This document shows positions 1 to 10,738 of a stretch of 64,000 nucleotides of DNA, piece by piece. The translations under genes and the position numbers were made by a program. This DNA comes from UBA7396 sp047637875 (lineage in GTDB: Bacteria > Patescibacteriota > Gracilibacteria > BD1-5 > UBA6164). How positions within the stretch are numbered: position 1 is the first letter of the stretch; every line of letters starts with the position of its first letter. Location: contig JBLJBH010000035.1 of the NCBI GenBank assembly GCA_047637875.1, positions 19,479-83,478 of the forward strand, given 5' to 3'. The notes beneath the pieces are model-generated. The model was given only the letters and a program-made list of their open reading frames with translations. It did not search any database and was not told where the DNA came from.

Positions 1-38
1 AAAAATATACTTTAACTAGTAAAAAATACTACCTGTAG

Positions 39-44
39 TATAAT
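39..44 (+). promoter_or_regulatory. putative -10 box upstream of first gene
   Basis: A perfect TATAAT lies 23 bases before the first start codon. No convincing -35 box is seen at normal spacing; TTTAAC at 11-16 is too far upstream. It probably drives the small membrane gene and the HIT gene behind it. Sequence before it in the window is non-coding. Confidence 0.4.
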
Positions 45-67
45 AATTTTTTTAAAAAGTAAAATTT

Positions 68-310
68 ATGTTATTAATTTGATTATATATATTTCTACTA
101 TGATTTATTTGGATGTTTTTTATTATAAAGAAACTAAATATCGTAGAATTTGAAAATTTATCTTTAAATGTAAAAAAAATAACTAATTTTACTTTTATTT
201 TTTTATTGATTTTAACATTGTTATGACTTGGTTTTGTAGTAAAAGAAAATTTTTCAAAAACAAAAATTAAAATTGATAAAAATAATATTTTAGAAAATGT
301 TTATTATTAA
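68..310 (+). CDS. small two-segment membrane protein
   Basis: An 80-residue protein with UGA read as Gly. Residues about 2-19 and 45-61 are hydrophobic and probably cross the membrane, separated by a short polar loop; the tail is Lys/Asn-rich. I do not recognise a family. It ends 10 bases before the HIT-family gene, so the two are probably co-transcribed. The start was chosen as the first ATG after a TATAAT box. Confidence 0.55.
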
Positions 311-320
311 TAAATAAATT

Positions 321-638
321 ATGAGCTCAATTTTTACAAAAATTATTTCAAGAGAAATTCCAAGTGAAATAGTTTATGAACAAGAAAATATAATTGTTAT
401 TAAAGATATAAATCCAAAAGCAAAAACTCATCTTTTAATAATTCCAAAAAAAGAAATTCCAACAATAAATGATTTACAAGATGAAGATAAAAACTTAATT
501 GCGGAAATGTTTTTTGTAGCTAAAAAAATAGCAAAAGAACTAAGAATAAGTGAGTGATATCAACTTCATTTTAATGTTTGAAGTTTATGATGACAAGAAG
601 TTATGCATATACATTTGCATTTATTAAGTGATATTTAA
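321..638 (+). CDS. HIT-family nucleotide hydrolase/transferase
   Basis: This 105-residue protein belongs to the histidine-triad superfamily, which hydrolyses or transfers nucleotides on substrates such as adenosine phosphoramidates and acts in the cytosol. The C-terminal active site reads HIHLHLL, the canonical H-x-H-x-H signature, preceded by GGQEVM. The N-terminal part has the family pattern IFxKIIxxEIPS and the central HxLIIPK strand. Length matches bacterial HinT proteins. Several essential glycines are encoded by TGA, so the standard code would cut the protein before its active site. The exact substrate cannot be told from sequence. Confidence 0.88.
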
Positions 639-657
639 TTTTTAATAATTTAAATTT

Positions 658-1995
658 ATGAATAAAAACAAAATAATCTTTTCAATTATTTGAGTTATAG
701 TTTTAATATTTTTTATTGTTGTATTTTTTATATTATCTAGCGCTTGAGAAAAGAAAAATACAAATAGTAAAACTAAGGATTTTAGTATTTGGGTATTACA
801 AGATAATAAATCAAATTTTTTAAAATTTTTAGATAGTTTTAAAGCAAATAACACAAAATATAAAAATGTGAATTTTAATGTTTTATCATTTGAAAATTAT
901 GAAGAATATTATAATTCTTTAGTTTGAGCTTTTTTAAGATGAGAAGCTCCTGATATGTTTGTCTTAAATAATAATGAATCAAATATTTTTGACTGACAAA
1001 TAGCTTGAATAGACCCAAGTTTAGTTTCACCTGATGATTTTAGAAAAAATTATGAAATAATATTTTCTAATGATTTGATAAGAAAAATAAAAGTTGATGA
1101 TAAAGAAGTAGAATTTTTAGTTTGAATACCTTTATGATATGAAAATTTATGAATTTTTTATAATTTCAGAGAAATAAAAGCACAAAAATTATCAACTTGG
1201 TCTTATATAAATGAAGTTGTAAGACAAATTAGAGAAAATAATGATAAAGTTTGAATTTGACTTTGAAATTGAACTACAGTTTATCATGCTGAAGATATTA
1301 TAACACAATTATTTTTACTTGATTGAATGAAAAGTTTAAAAGATGTTGTTTGAAATACAATGAAATCTTCTATTTGAAATTATATTCGTTTTTGAGATTT
1401 GAATCAAGATAATAGATATGATGAATTAGTTGAAAATCAAAAAGAAAATAATAAAAATAATCTTGATTCTTTTAGTGCTTGAGATGTTCAAATGGTTATT
1501 TGATATCCTAGAACTTTAGAAGAAATTGATAAAAAGTGATTTAATAAAAATTTTCTAAGAGCTGAAATATTTCCTACTTATAATGAAAATAAATGAAATT
1601 TACTTATAAATTATAATTATTTCGTAATAAATAAAAATACTTTAAATCTAGAAGCTGCTCAAGACTTGATGGTTTATCTAAATAGTATTGCTTGACAAGA
1701 AAAATATCTAGAAATATTTAATTATTATATGCCTAGTCAATTATGACTTGTTGAAAAAAGATTAGAAGAAAATATTAAAAGTTGATATTCAATTAAATAT
1801 AAAAACTTTTATAATCCTGATTTAGAACTTACAACATTCAATAAATGAGTAAAGTCAATTTATGATAAAGAGATTTTATCAATTCTTGATTCTAAAACAA
1901 AATCTATAGAATTATTTGAATTTTTTAGAAAAAAAGTATTATGTATTAGTGATAAAGTGATATCAAGTGAAAACTTGGAAAAAAGCTGTAAATAA
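658..1995 (+). CDS. extracellular solute-binding-like protein
   Basis: A 445-residue exported protein. Residues about 5-24 form a hydrophobic signal or anchor segment ending in SSAG; no lipobox cysteine is visible. The rest resembles family 1 (MalE-like) ABC solute-binding proteins: an early strand with a polar follow-on, a GEAPDMFVLNN stretch like the APD element of that family, a GIPLGYENLGIFYN hinge stretch, and a C-terminal helical lobe. No ABC permease or ATPase lies next to it, so it may work with a transporter elsewhere or have become a surface binding protein. The next gene, also exported, starts 24 bases later. Confidence 0.6.
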
Positions 1996-2018
1996 TTTTA
2001 ATTTTTAATTTTTTTATT

Positions 2019-3665
2019 ATGGTTATAAAAAATAAACTTTTAGCATGAATTATTCTTGCTTTCTCTATTTTTAATTTAGCTTCTGCTAATACTACAAATA
2101 AAGACTTTTTATTAAATGAAATTAGCTCTTTAGAAACAAAAATAGTTAATTTAAAAACTAGTGCTTCTTCATCTTTAGAAGATAAAGTTTATACTCTATC
2201 TACAAGTTATGATGCAATTTTTACAAAACTTTGATATGATACAAAAACTGTTAGTTATTTGGTTTCTTTATGAAAATTAACATCTAACTTTAAAGAAGAT
2301 TTAACTCTAGAATTAAATACTTTAAATAAAGAAATTTCAGATAAAACTACTATTGAGTTAAATAGTTTATCTACTATTAAAAATAATATTAGATTAAATT
2401 ATACAACTGTTAGTGATAGTCAAAAAACTACATTATTAAACTCTATTAAAGCTATTGAAAGTAATTATCTAAATTTGTCTGATAGTTTTACTTGAAAAAT
2501 AACAACTCTTAATAATAAATATACTTCTTCTTTAAGCGACTATGAAACAAAAGTAAAAAATGCTTACAACTCAAGTGTAACTTCAATTCAAACTTTAAAT
2601 AATTTTTCTACAAAATATGAAGCCTTATATACTTTAAATCAACAATTTGAAAAAAATTATCAAACTTTTAAAGATGTTTATTTAGCTTATGCTTGAGATT
2701 TAACTTTATTTTCTGAAAGTAAACAAAAATATTATATTGAAGCTTTAAGAAAAGAATTAGAAAAAATTAGAGACTGAAATATTGAAGCAAATAAAAGTTT
2801 AGAATCATATAAAGTTGATATTGATAGATTAATTGAAATATTACTTCAAAATTTTGAAAATTCACTTATTTTGAAAATAAATGAAAGTTATGGAGTTTTA
2901 TATTCTGATAGTGATATATCTTCTATTAATTCTAGATTTACAACTGCAAAAAATAGATATTATGATCTTGATTGAAAATTAAAAGCAACTGAAGTTATAA
3001 GTAATACTTGAGCTTTAGAAGAAATTAACTTTTTAAATGAAAAATTAACTGAAATTAACTCAAAAGTTGTTAGTTTAATTTGAACTTGAGGTTATGTAAA
3101 TACTTATGAAAATGTAAAAATTAGACTAGAAAATGAAATGGTTAAATTTTATAATGAAAATTATAAATCATATAGAGAAGACTTACTTTTAAGAATTAAA
3201 GAAAAATTAAATATTGTAGCATTAGAAACAAAAAATATAATTCTTGCAGCTGATACAATTGACTTAAGATTTAGTTTATTAAATGATAAGATATCTAAAT
3301 CAAATGATATAAATTTCATAAATACTCAAATAAATAATTTTAAAGATGATGTTTCAAAATATGCTTATTTAAATAGTTCTGTTTTAAATACAAAAATTTC
3401 TAATTTAGAAAATAATTTAGATATATTTATAGTAGAAAAAGAATTAGCTCAATTTAAATATAATAAAATGTCTCAAACTGGTTATACAAATCAACTTGCA
3501 AAGATTTTTGCACAATTAAAATCAAGATATCCAGAAAAATATAAAGATAAATTAAAAATAGTTTTAAATAGAGTAAATACAGCCTTAAAAAGTACAAAAT
3601 TAGATGATAAAACTAGATTTATGCTTTTAGTTGTAAAATTAAATATAGTAAAATTTATAAAATAA
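2019..3665 (+). CDS. exported coiled-coil protein
   Basis: A 548-residue protein with a signal peptide (residues 1 to about 20, hydrophobic core then ASA-N) followed by an almost entirely helical body rich in Leu, Asn, Lys, Ser and Thr with heptad-like spacing. No enzymatic motif or cysteine pair stands out. It is probably a periplasmic or surface-located structural protein. It lies between the solute-binding-like gene and hemW, ending one base before the hemW start, so all three may form one unit. It has no recognisable family. Confidence 0.6.
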
Positions 3666-3666
3666 A

Positions 3667-4776
3667 ATGTTTTCTTATATACATATTCCCTTTTGTGAAA
3701 GCAAATGCAAATATTGTAGATTTGCCTCTGTGTGAAGTTTAAATAAAATATTAGTAAAGAAATATTTAACACACCTTATAAGTGATATAAAAAATTTTAA
3801 AAGACCTGTGGAAAATACAGGTCTTTTAAATAGTATTTATTTTGGATGATGAACTCCAAGTATTTTAGAAAAAAATGAATTGGAAGAAATATTAGATACT
3901 CTAAAAAATAAATTTTGATTTGAAAAAAATATTGAAATAACTATTGAAACAACTCCTAAAAATTTAATAAGAGAAAATATACTTTCATGGGAAATATTAT
4001 GAATAAATCGTATCAGTATATGAATTCAGACTTTAAATAATAAAACATTACAAGAAATTTGTAGAGACAAAATAGATATTATTTTAAATTGATTGGAAAA
4101 ATTAAGAAACTCTAAAATAGAAAATATTTCAGTTGATTTTATAATCTGACTTCCATATGTAAAATCTTGAGAAATATTAAATGATATAAAATATATTTTA
4201 GAAACATTTGATTTTATCAAACATATTTCAGTGTATATGTTAGAAGATTATTATGTAGAAAAAAAAGATGACTCAAATTTTGAAAAAATAACTTATCCAA
4301 ATAATCGGATAAATCTATGAATAAAAGAAGAAGATTATTTAAAAGAATACTTAGAAATAAAAAATTACCTGGAAACTAAAGGATTTTTTAGATACGAGCT
4401 TTCAAATTTTTCAAAAACTTGATATGAGTGTAAACATAATAAATCATACTGGAATCATAGTGAAAATGTATGATTTTGACTATGAAGTCATAGTTTTATT
4501 TGAGAGAAAAGATATGCTTATAAAGATGATTTTTTAGGTTATTATAGTTGAAAAATTGAATATGAAGAATATTTAAATAAAGAAGATATATTTTTAGAAA
4601 AAGTTATGTTTTGACTTAGAAACTCATGAATTACAAAGGAAATTTATGAAAAACTAAATAAAGAGAAAATTTCGGAGTTTATAAAATCTTGACTTTTAGA
4701 AATAAAAAATGAAAATCTAATTATAACTGATAATTGAATAAGTCTTATTGATAAAATAATTTTAGAAATAATATAA
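3667..4776 (+). CDS. hemW: HemW-like radical SAM protein
   Basis: A 369-residue radical SAM protein. The [4Fe-4S]-binding CxxxCxxC is formed by C10, C14 and C17 right after the family-typical YIHIPFC start, and the SAM-binding YFGGGTPS motif follows at about residues 66-73. Two of its three glycines are TGA, good evidence for the recoded UGA. HemW is a haem chaperone related to oxygen-independent coproporphyrinogen oxidase; true HemN lacks the first-residue spacing seen here. No haem genes are nearby. It is followed 4 bases later by a nucleosidase-like gene. Confidence 0.82.
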
Positions 4777-4780
4777 AAAT

Positions 4781-5527
4781 ATGAATATACTGTTTTGTAT
4801 AGCACTCCCAAATGAACTAAAAATTATAAAACAAGAAATAAAAAATCTTGAATTAAAATGAGTAAAAATTGATTTTTTACTTACTGGAGTTTGAGTTTTA
4901 AATACTATTTATTCTATAAAAAATTATATTCAAGAAAAAAATAAACCTGATTTTATAATAAATATATGAGTTTGTTGAAAAAATAATTCTGATTTTTCAG
5001 ATTTTTTTCAAGTATATCGTATAAAAAATTTATCAAATAATAAAGAAGCTCTTTGTCCGTTATATATAGAAAATAGTATTTTAAAATCTATTGTTTGTAG
5101 TGATAAAATCGTAACAGATATAAATGAACTTTGAAATGAAAATTTTGTTGATATGGAAAGTTTTTGAATTGATTTTATATCTGATAAAGAAAAAATTCCA
5201 TATATAATAATAAAAAAACCTTTTGATATAGTTTCAAAAGATTCTTTAAAAGTAGATATTAAAGATTTAGAAAATAGCCTAAAATGATTTAATTGGAAAA
5301 ATTTAATAAACCAAATCATAGATTTTTTAAAACAAAATAAAGAAATAAAATTAATTGAAGATAAAATAAAATTAATAAAAGAAAATTTTAAATTAACTTT
5401 TAGTGAAACAGAATTTCTAAAAAAATATATAAACAAAAATATAGCTTTCTGAAATAATTTAGAAAAAATATTTGAAAGCTTACATCGTTATGATAAAAAA
5501 GAAATATTAAAATATATTAAGGAATAA
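4781..5527 (+). CDS. nucleoside phosphorylase / MTA-SAH nucleosidase-like protein
   Basis: A 248-residue protein whose first 150 residues look like the purine nucleoside phosphorylase superfamily: an N-terminal strand, LLTGVGVLNT, INIGVCG (cf. GVAGG of MTA/SAH nucleosidases), and VDMESFGI, which holds the catalytic-region Met-Glu-Ser. The C-terminal 90 residues are a Lys-rich helical extension not typical of the family. Loops between the motifs are shorter than in E. coli MTN, so substrate assignment (MTA, SAH, futalosine) is open. Its 3' end overlaps the convergent minus-strand gene by 11 bases. Confidence 0.6.
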
Positions 5528-5786
5528 TATTTCTTGAAATCAATACTCATTTTATCATATCTGGAACTTTAAATCTTGTATAAAGATTTGTTTTTTTAAA
5601 ACTATCCCATTTTTCTTGAGAGTTTAAAACTCAAAAAGGTTCTAAATCAGCCATACTCCAATAACCTTTTTCTTTTTGTGTTTCTAGAGTTTCAAATACT
5701 TTATTTGAAATTTCTAAAATAAACCCTACATATGGATTTTCTGTTTTTCATCAGGTTAAAAAACAAACTGTATTTTTTGTATTCAT
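5517..5786 (-). CDS. small hypothetical protein
   Basis: An 89-residue protein, Gly by TGA at several positions. It begins with a hydrophobic strand and has an aromatic/charged centre (GYWSMADLEPFG), suggesting a small globular cytosolic fold; no membrane segment. No family is recognised. It is convergent with the nucleosidase-like gene and overlaps its last 11 bases. It lies downstream of the SPFH gene on the same strand, separated from it by a terminator hairpin. Confidence 0.5.
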
Positions 5787-5799
5787 AGAATTGAAATTA

Positions 5800-5834
5800 A
5801 AAAAATAAGCACACAAATTGTATGCTTATTTTTT
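5800..5834 (-). terminator. rho-independent terminator after SPFH gene
   Basis: A stem of AAAATAAGCA pairing with TGCTTATTTT around a short loop, followed on the minus strand by a T run. It lies just past the SPFH gene stop and is A/T-flanked on both sides. Confidence 0.7.
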
Positions 5835-5851
5835 AAATATGTCAATAGCTA

Positions 5852-7045
5852 CTATTTAATAAATTCAAATTCTTTTCAAACAGAAGTTGGAAGTTTTCCA
5901 TCCCATTTTTTAATTTTTTCTGATTCAATATCTAACCTTTTCATTTCAAGCATTTCTGGAGTAATATTTGTTGAATTTATAAGTTTATTACTTTCAGCAA
6001 CTCCTTGAGCTTTAATAATTTCTACACTTTTTTGATTTTCAGCTTCAAGTAATTTTCTTTCTGATTCTTTCTTTTGAGTTTCTAGTTTTGCTTCAGCTAG
6101 TTTTAATTCATTTTCTGCATTAAGTAAATCTTGTTTTGATTTTAAATAAGTATCTGGAAGTCTTATATCTAAAATATTTACTTCTTGTAATTCAACTCAA
6201 ATAGGTTTCAAAATTTTATTTGCTTCTTCTATAGTGATATTTTTTATTTCATTATGTTTTGAAGAAATATCTTTATAAGAATATGATTTTATAATTCATT
6301 TTATAGTTTCAAGTAATCTTGGCATAACGATATCTGATGAAACAAGTTTTATATCTTTTGCTCAATATTTTTTATAAAATTCTAATCTTTTTTCATCTAT
6401 TAACTTAAATCAAACTCTATAATCAAGTGTAACTCAAAGTTCTTCCGATGTATTAGCTGTTACTTCAGCTATTTCAAAATCAAAATTATTTGTTGGTGAT
6501 AAAAAGAAATTTGTTTTGATTGGAGAATAAAGTAAATATCAAGGTGGAATTATTTTATTATTTCTTAAATCTACTCAAACATAAGCATCTCATATTTTAG
6601 TTAATTTTAAAATTTTAGAATTTCAACTTACTACATTTGAAATAAAATTTATTCAAATCAAAGCTAAAACTATAAAAGTAAATAATACTTTTCTTTTAAA
6701 TAAATAAGAAACAATTTGTTTTATTTTATTAAAAATAAAACTGAATAAACTTGAAAGTATTTTTAAAAATCAAGTAAAAAATTTATTTATTTCTTCTAGA
6801 GTTTTCTCTCATCACTTAGAAAAAAGTGAAATAATTATATAAAGGAAAAAGAAAAAACTAAAAGCAAAAAATAATCAAATTCAAACTATTACTAAAAATT
6901 CAATTATTTCAGAAAAAAAATTAAATACTGAGTCGATTCAAGAATAAAATCCTATACTATAATCATCTCAATAATATCACATACTATTTTGAACTGCAGT
7001 TTCCTCAATACGAGAATCAAATTTTGCATAATTTTGCATTGCCAT
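5852..7045 (-). CDS. SPFH / band-7 membrane protein
   Basis: A 397-residue prohibitin/stomatin-type protein. Two hydrophobic segments (about residues 45-75 and 115-135) precede an SPFH domain that starts at about residue 150, shown by its PPG, the DVELDYRV-like strand GVTLDYRVGF, and a long Glu/Ala/Lys/Gln coiled coil (residues about 300-350). A C-terminal TPEMLEMKRL helix matches the family. Such proteins form membrane microdomain scaffolds or protease-regulating rings. It ends with TAG, rare in this window. The N-terminal second membrane segment is more than most prohibitins have. Confidence 0.75.
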
Positions 7046-7065
7046 AATTTTAAATTAAAAAAGTA

Positions 7066-7092
7066 AAAAAGGAGAATATTCCTCCTTTTGTT
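7066..7092 (-). terminator. terminator of the HPF-like gene
   Basis: The minus-strand transcript forms AAAAGGAG paired with CTCCTTTT around a 7-base loop, followed by T residues. It abuts the stop codon of the HPF-like gene at 7093. Confidence 0.6.
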
Positions 7093-7389
7093 TTATTTTC
7101 CAGCTAGTTCTTCTTTAAAATGATCAAATAAATGATTTACTAAATCATCAAGATTTTTAAAATCTTCTCTTGTATATCTAAAAGATTTTCCATCAATATT
7201 TATTTGTAAAATACCATCAAAAAGTGATTTTTTATTTTTATCAATTTTTAAATCTAAAATTCATTCAACATCTTCTCAATCAAGTTTATTTAAATAACTT
7301 CTAAGTTTTTTATCTAAGTTTTCTGAAGTAAGTCTTTGTACTACTTCTTTTGCTTCATCCGGAGCATGTATTTGTATTTTTAATTCCAT
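7093..7389 (-). CDS. ribosome hibernation factor (HPF/RaiA)-like protein
   Basis: A 98-residue protein with the layout of the S30AE family: an N-terminal beta strand, a helix with LRSYLNKLDGEDVE, alternating strands (ILDLKIDKNK, GILQINIDGKSFRYTRED), and a C-terminal helix (LDDLVNHLFDHFKEEL). Members bind the 30S decoding region and silence ribosomes in slow growth. The call rests on pattern similarity, not an unmistakable motif. It is short and lacks a C-terminal dimerisation domain. It lies between the SPFH gene and dnaJ on the same strand. Confidence 0.5.
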
Positions 7390-7486
7390 AATCTTATAGT
7401 TAGGAGTATAAATTTGTAAAAAGTTTTATTTTACAAGGCTTTGTAAAAACTTTTTAACTAGTAATTATGATTATAATGATATTTTT

Positions 7487-8167
7487 TTAATATCAAATGT
7501 TTTCTTTGATATTTTCTAGTAATTTCAAATCAACTTCACTGATGTGTTTTGGCATTCTTACATCAATAATTACTATAAGATTTCATTTTTTTCCTCAAAT
7601 ATTTTTCCCAAATTCTTTTACTCTAAATTTTGTTCATGGTTTTGTATTTGGAGGGATTTTGAGTTTTGCTTTTTGACCTAAAAATCATGTTACTTCTATC
7701 TTACATCCAAGTATTAAATCAAAAACTGGTACTTCGTAAATCTTTTCTATATCAGCTGATTCTTCTTTATACTCTTCCCTACTTTTTCTTTGAGTTTTTC
7801 TAGTATTTCAAAATAAATCAGAGAAATCAAATCAACCACCTGAAAATCAAGAAGATTTTCCAGAAAAATTTCAAAATAAATCTTCTAAATCTATTCCAGA
7901 GTTTGAGTAAGAATACGAATTATTTCATCATCAAAATGGATTTCAGGAAAATCATTGACTTCAAAAAGTATCATAATTTTTTCTTTTAGCAGTATCACTT
8001 AATGTTTCATATGCCTCATTAATTTCCTTAAACTTTTTTTCAGCTTCAGGATTTGCTTTATTTCTATCTGGATGATATTGCATAGCAAGTTTTCTGTATG
8101 CTTTTTTTATTTCTTCATTTGATGCTGATTTTGAAACTCACAAAATATCATAAAAATTCTTTGACAT
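7487..8167 (-). CDS. dnaJ: DnaJ-like co-chaperone without zinc finger
   Basis: A 226-residue J protein. The J domain spans residues 1-70 with the Hsp70-stimulating H32-P-D34. A Gly/Phe-rich linker (about 75-125, most glycines TGA) follows. Then comes a single beta-sandwich substrate domain, with the CTD signature VPVFDLILGCKIEV and LKIPPNTKPGTKFRVKEFG. The CxxCxGxG zinc repeats and the second C-terminal domain are absent, so it is closer to CbpA or a shortened DnaJ. The Hsp70 partner is not in the window; GrpE is 28 kb away. Confidence 0.85.
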
Positions 8168-8172
8168 AATTC

Positions 8173-8200
8173 TTGACTTTTAAATAAATATTATTATAAA
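8173..8200 (+). promoter_or_regulatory. sigma70-type promoter for 8228 gene
   Basis: TTGACT (8173-8178) and TATAAA (8195-8200) are separated by 16 bases. The start codon follows 28 bases later. It lies in the gap divergent from dnaJ. Confidence 0.5.
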
Positions 8201-8227
8201 TAATTCTTATCTTTTAATTATTTTTAT

Positions 8228-8692
8228 ATGAAAAAAATCATATTCAGTATTATAAGCATATTTTTTATTTTTTCAATACAAAGTAATGCTATAGCTAAAA
8301 GTCAAGATGGACTTATTGAAAATTTATTAAATTTAAATTATTGACCTGTTATTTATGATTTAAATTTAGAAAAGTTAGATGCTTACACTTTTAATGATTA
8401 TAATTTAAAAAATATTTACTCAGATTTAGTAAAGTATGATAAATTAGTTAAAACTGATATAATTAATTCTTATAAAGCTTGAAAATATGATTATTATACA
8501 ACTAATTGAATAATTAGAAACTATAAAAGTTTTATTTCATATACTAATGATTTTTTCTATTTTTTAAAACAAATTGATAAATATCCTTATTTAAAAGATG
8601 ATGTAGAAATTCAAGATGGTCTTTTAACAAGCTATAAAAATTCTCAAAGTTATTATAGAAAAGTAAAAAATTTAGTCGCAAAAAAGAAGTAA
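8228..8692 (+). CDS. exported hypothetical protein
   Basis: A 154-residue protein. Residues 1-24 are a classical signal peptide (Lys-rich start, hydrophobic core, AIA before the likely cleavage). The mature part is rich in Tyr, Asn, Lys and Asp and has no cysteine. No family is recognised. It has its own promoter-like sequence. A second unknown gene starts 23 bases after its stop behind the leader motif TTTAATTTTTAA, so the two are probably one transcript. Confidence 0.55.
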
Positions 8693-8714
8693 TTTTAATT
8701 TTTAATTTATTTAT

Positions 8715-9203
8715 ATGGAACAAGTAAATACTTCCAATACTTTACCTTATAATACAGAAGAGCTCCCCTCTCAATTAAGATATCTTTATAGAGAAAAACT
8801 TGGTATTCCAGATTCTATTGATACACTATTAGCTAAATATGTAGAAAAAAGAGTTACTCCTTTAACTGAAAATGAAATAAATAATGCTTTAAAATTCTAT
8901 AAATGATGATTCTCTGATAATTTATTCACAAATTCACTTTTCATTGAATTATTAATTAAAAATTGATGAGTTTTATGTTGATACTTGACTATCTGAAAAC
9001 ATAGAAGTGATGAATTGGATAGTTTTATAGAAAAAACACTAATGAAATCATGATTACTAATAGATGATATTGCTTTATTTATTTCATTTGATCAATGAAA
9101 ATATTTAGTACAAGAATTAGAAAGTATTGAAACAGAAGATTGAAAATATGATTTTATAATAGATGTTATAAATAATATTATCAAAACATGATGGTGGATA
9201 TAA
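8715..9203 (+). CDS. hypothetical cytosolic protein
   Basis: A 162-residue protein that starts with a polar N terminus and continues as a helical, hydrophobic-core protein with no membrane segment or signal. Reading UGA as Gly extends it from 63 to 162 residues, ending in GWWI. No known motif is visible. It is the last gene of the rightward run and is followed 32 bases on by a bidirectional terminator shared with ftsE. Confidence 0.5.
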
Positions 9204-9234
9204 TTAAAAAGAAAACAAACTTTAAATGCAATGA

Positions 9235-9265
9235 AAAAACTCGTAATTAAAATTACGAGTTTTTT
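9235..9265. terminator. bidirectional terminator between convergent genes
   Basis: A 14-bp stem, AAAAACTCGTAATT paired with AATTACGAGTTTTT, with a two-base loop, flanked by A and T runs so it works on both strands. Its left arm follows the plus-strand gene and its right arm overlaps the stop codon of ftsE (9264-9266). Confidence 0.85.
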
Positions 9266-9944
9266 AAATATTATATTTTCCAGGATTTTCATCAGAAAAA
9301 ACTTTTTTATCTTTAAAAGAAATTACTCTTTTTTTAAAATTATCAACAATATTTTTATCATGTGTTGCAATAATTACAGTTTTTCAAAGTCTATTTAATT
9401 CTTCAAAAATCTCCATAACATTTAAAGCTGTTTTTGGATCAAGATTTCAAGTTGGCTCATCTCAAATAATTATTTCTGGATTGTGAACCAAAGCTCTTGC
9501 AATTGAAACTCTTTGTTTTTCTCAACCTGATAATTCCCATGCAAATTTATCTTTTTTAAGTAAAAGTCAAACTTGTTCTAAAACTTCTGGAACTTTTTTT
9601 ATAATATCTTTATCTTTATAATTACAAACTTCCATCGCAAATGCTACATTTTCATAAACAGTTTTTGAATCAAGTAATTTATAATCTTGAAATATAACTC
9701 AAATTTTTTTTCTGTATTGTCTTAAATATTTTTCTGAAAAATTTCAATAAAGCACTGAACCATTATCTAAAATAATATCTCAAGAAGTAGGTTTAAAATC
9801 TCAGATAATACTTCTAATTAAACTAGTTTTTCAACTTCAACTATATCAAATTATAAAAACAAATTCTCAAGTTTTTATCTCTAAGTTTACTTTATCTAAA
9901 ACTATTTTATTTCAAAAACTAAGTGTTAAATTATCTACTTTCAT
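9264..9944 (-). CDS. ftsE: FtsE-like ABC ATPase
   Basis: A 226-residue ABC ATPase of the FtsE/LolD type. It has the P-loop GYSGSGKTS near residue 35, the Q-loop FQDYKLL, signature LSGGEKQR, Walker B IIIGDEPTGNLD, and the switch histidine in IIATHD. FtsE with the membrane protein FtsX regulates peptidoglycan hydrolases at the septum; no ftsX lies beside it, so a LolD/MacB-type role cannot be excluded. The P-loop and signature glycines are largely TGA. It is downstream of the VirD4-like gene on the same strand. Confidence 0.75.
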
Positions 9945-10000
9945 ATTTTGTGATAAATTATAATGTTTTGATTATATAAATTCTTTTTTAAAATCAAAAA

Positions 10001-10720
10001 TTATTTTTTAGAATAAACTAATTTTAAACAAGCTTTTTTTACTTTATTAGTTTCTTTTTCTAATTCATCCTCCTTTTGTTTTGCTTGAAGTAATTTTGTT
10101 TGATAATCTTTAAGTGAGATAAAAGGACAAGAATAAACTACATTTTTATAACTAAAAACTATCATTCATTCAGTTATAGTTAAATCTATAATTAATTTTA
10201 AATCTATATCTGGAAGATAATCCTTAATAATTAATGAAACATTTTTTGAAAGTTCTATAGGATTTTCTTCTGGCTTTAATTCAAAAATATATCTATTTGG
10301 ACAAACGTAAATATTATCAAAATATCTAAAAAATATCATTCATTTTTCTATTTTTATATCACAAACATATTCTATTCATTTCGGGAAAGTAAAATAATTC
10401 AAAATTATATTTTTTATATTTTCAAGTAATTCTTGAGAAATATTATAATTATTATTTTCTGAAGGTTTTTTTGTTTCCTCATATAGTGCTTCAAAAAAAT
10501 TTGTTAAAAATCTAGCTCAATAAGAAAATTTTTGTGCTGCTTCCTTTGTATATTTTGAAAAACAAATATAATGATAATCATTATGTTTAAAATTTATAAA
10601 ACCATCTTTTATTTCTATATCAGTTATCTCTTCTTCCTTAAAACTTGGATAATATTTTAAAATTACTTCTATATGTTTTGATTGTATTTTTTCTAATAAT
10701 TTAACATTTATTTGAGTCAT
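10001..10720 (-). CDS. conserved-looking hypothetical with two similar halves
   Basis: A 239-residue soluble protein. Two pairs of a strand-rich pattern recur: DIEIKDGFINFKHNDYHYICF, CDIKIEKGMIFFRYFDNIYVCP and DLTITEGMIVFSYKNVVYSCP. This suggests three repeats of a small alpha/beta unit of about 75 residues, each ending in Tyr-x-Cys. The C-terminal 30 residues form a charged coiled coil. No family is recognised. It starts 18 bases after the VirD4-like ATPase gene ends, so it is probably its partner in one operon. Confidence 0.5.
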
Positions 10721-10738
10721 TTTTATATTTATTAAAAA

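Noticed and set aside
658..1995. A degraded pseudogene full of stops
   Set aside because: All the interruptions under the standard code are TGA; with UGA as glycine the frame is intact and has a signal segment and family-like motifs.
5008..5436. A 142-codon minus-strand frame
   Set aside because: It is antisense to the nucleosidase-like gene, which has recognisable motifs. Its Phe/Ile/Ser/Leu-rich composition is typical of antisense reading of AT-rich coding DNA.
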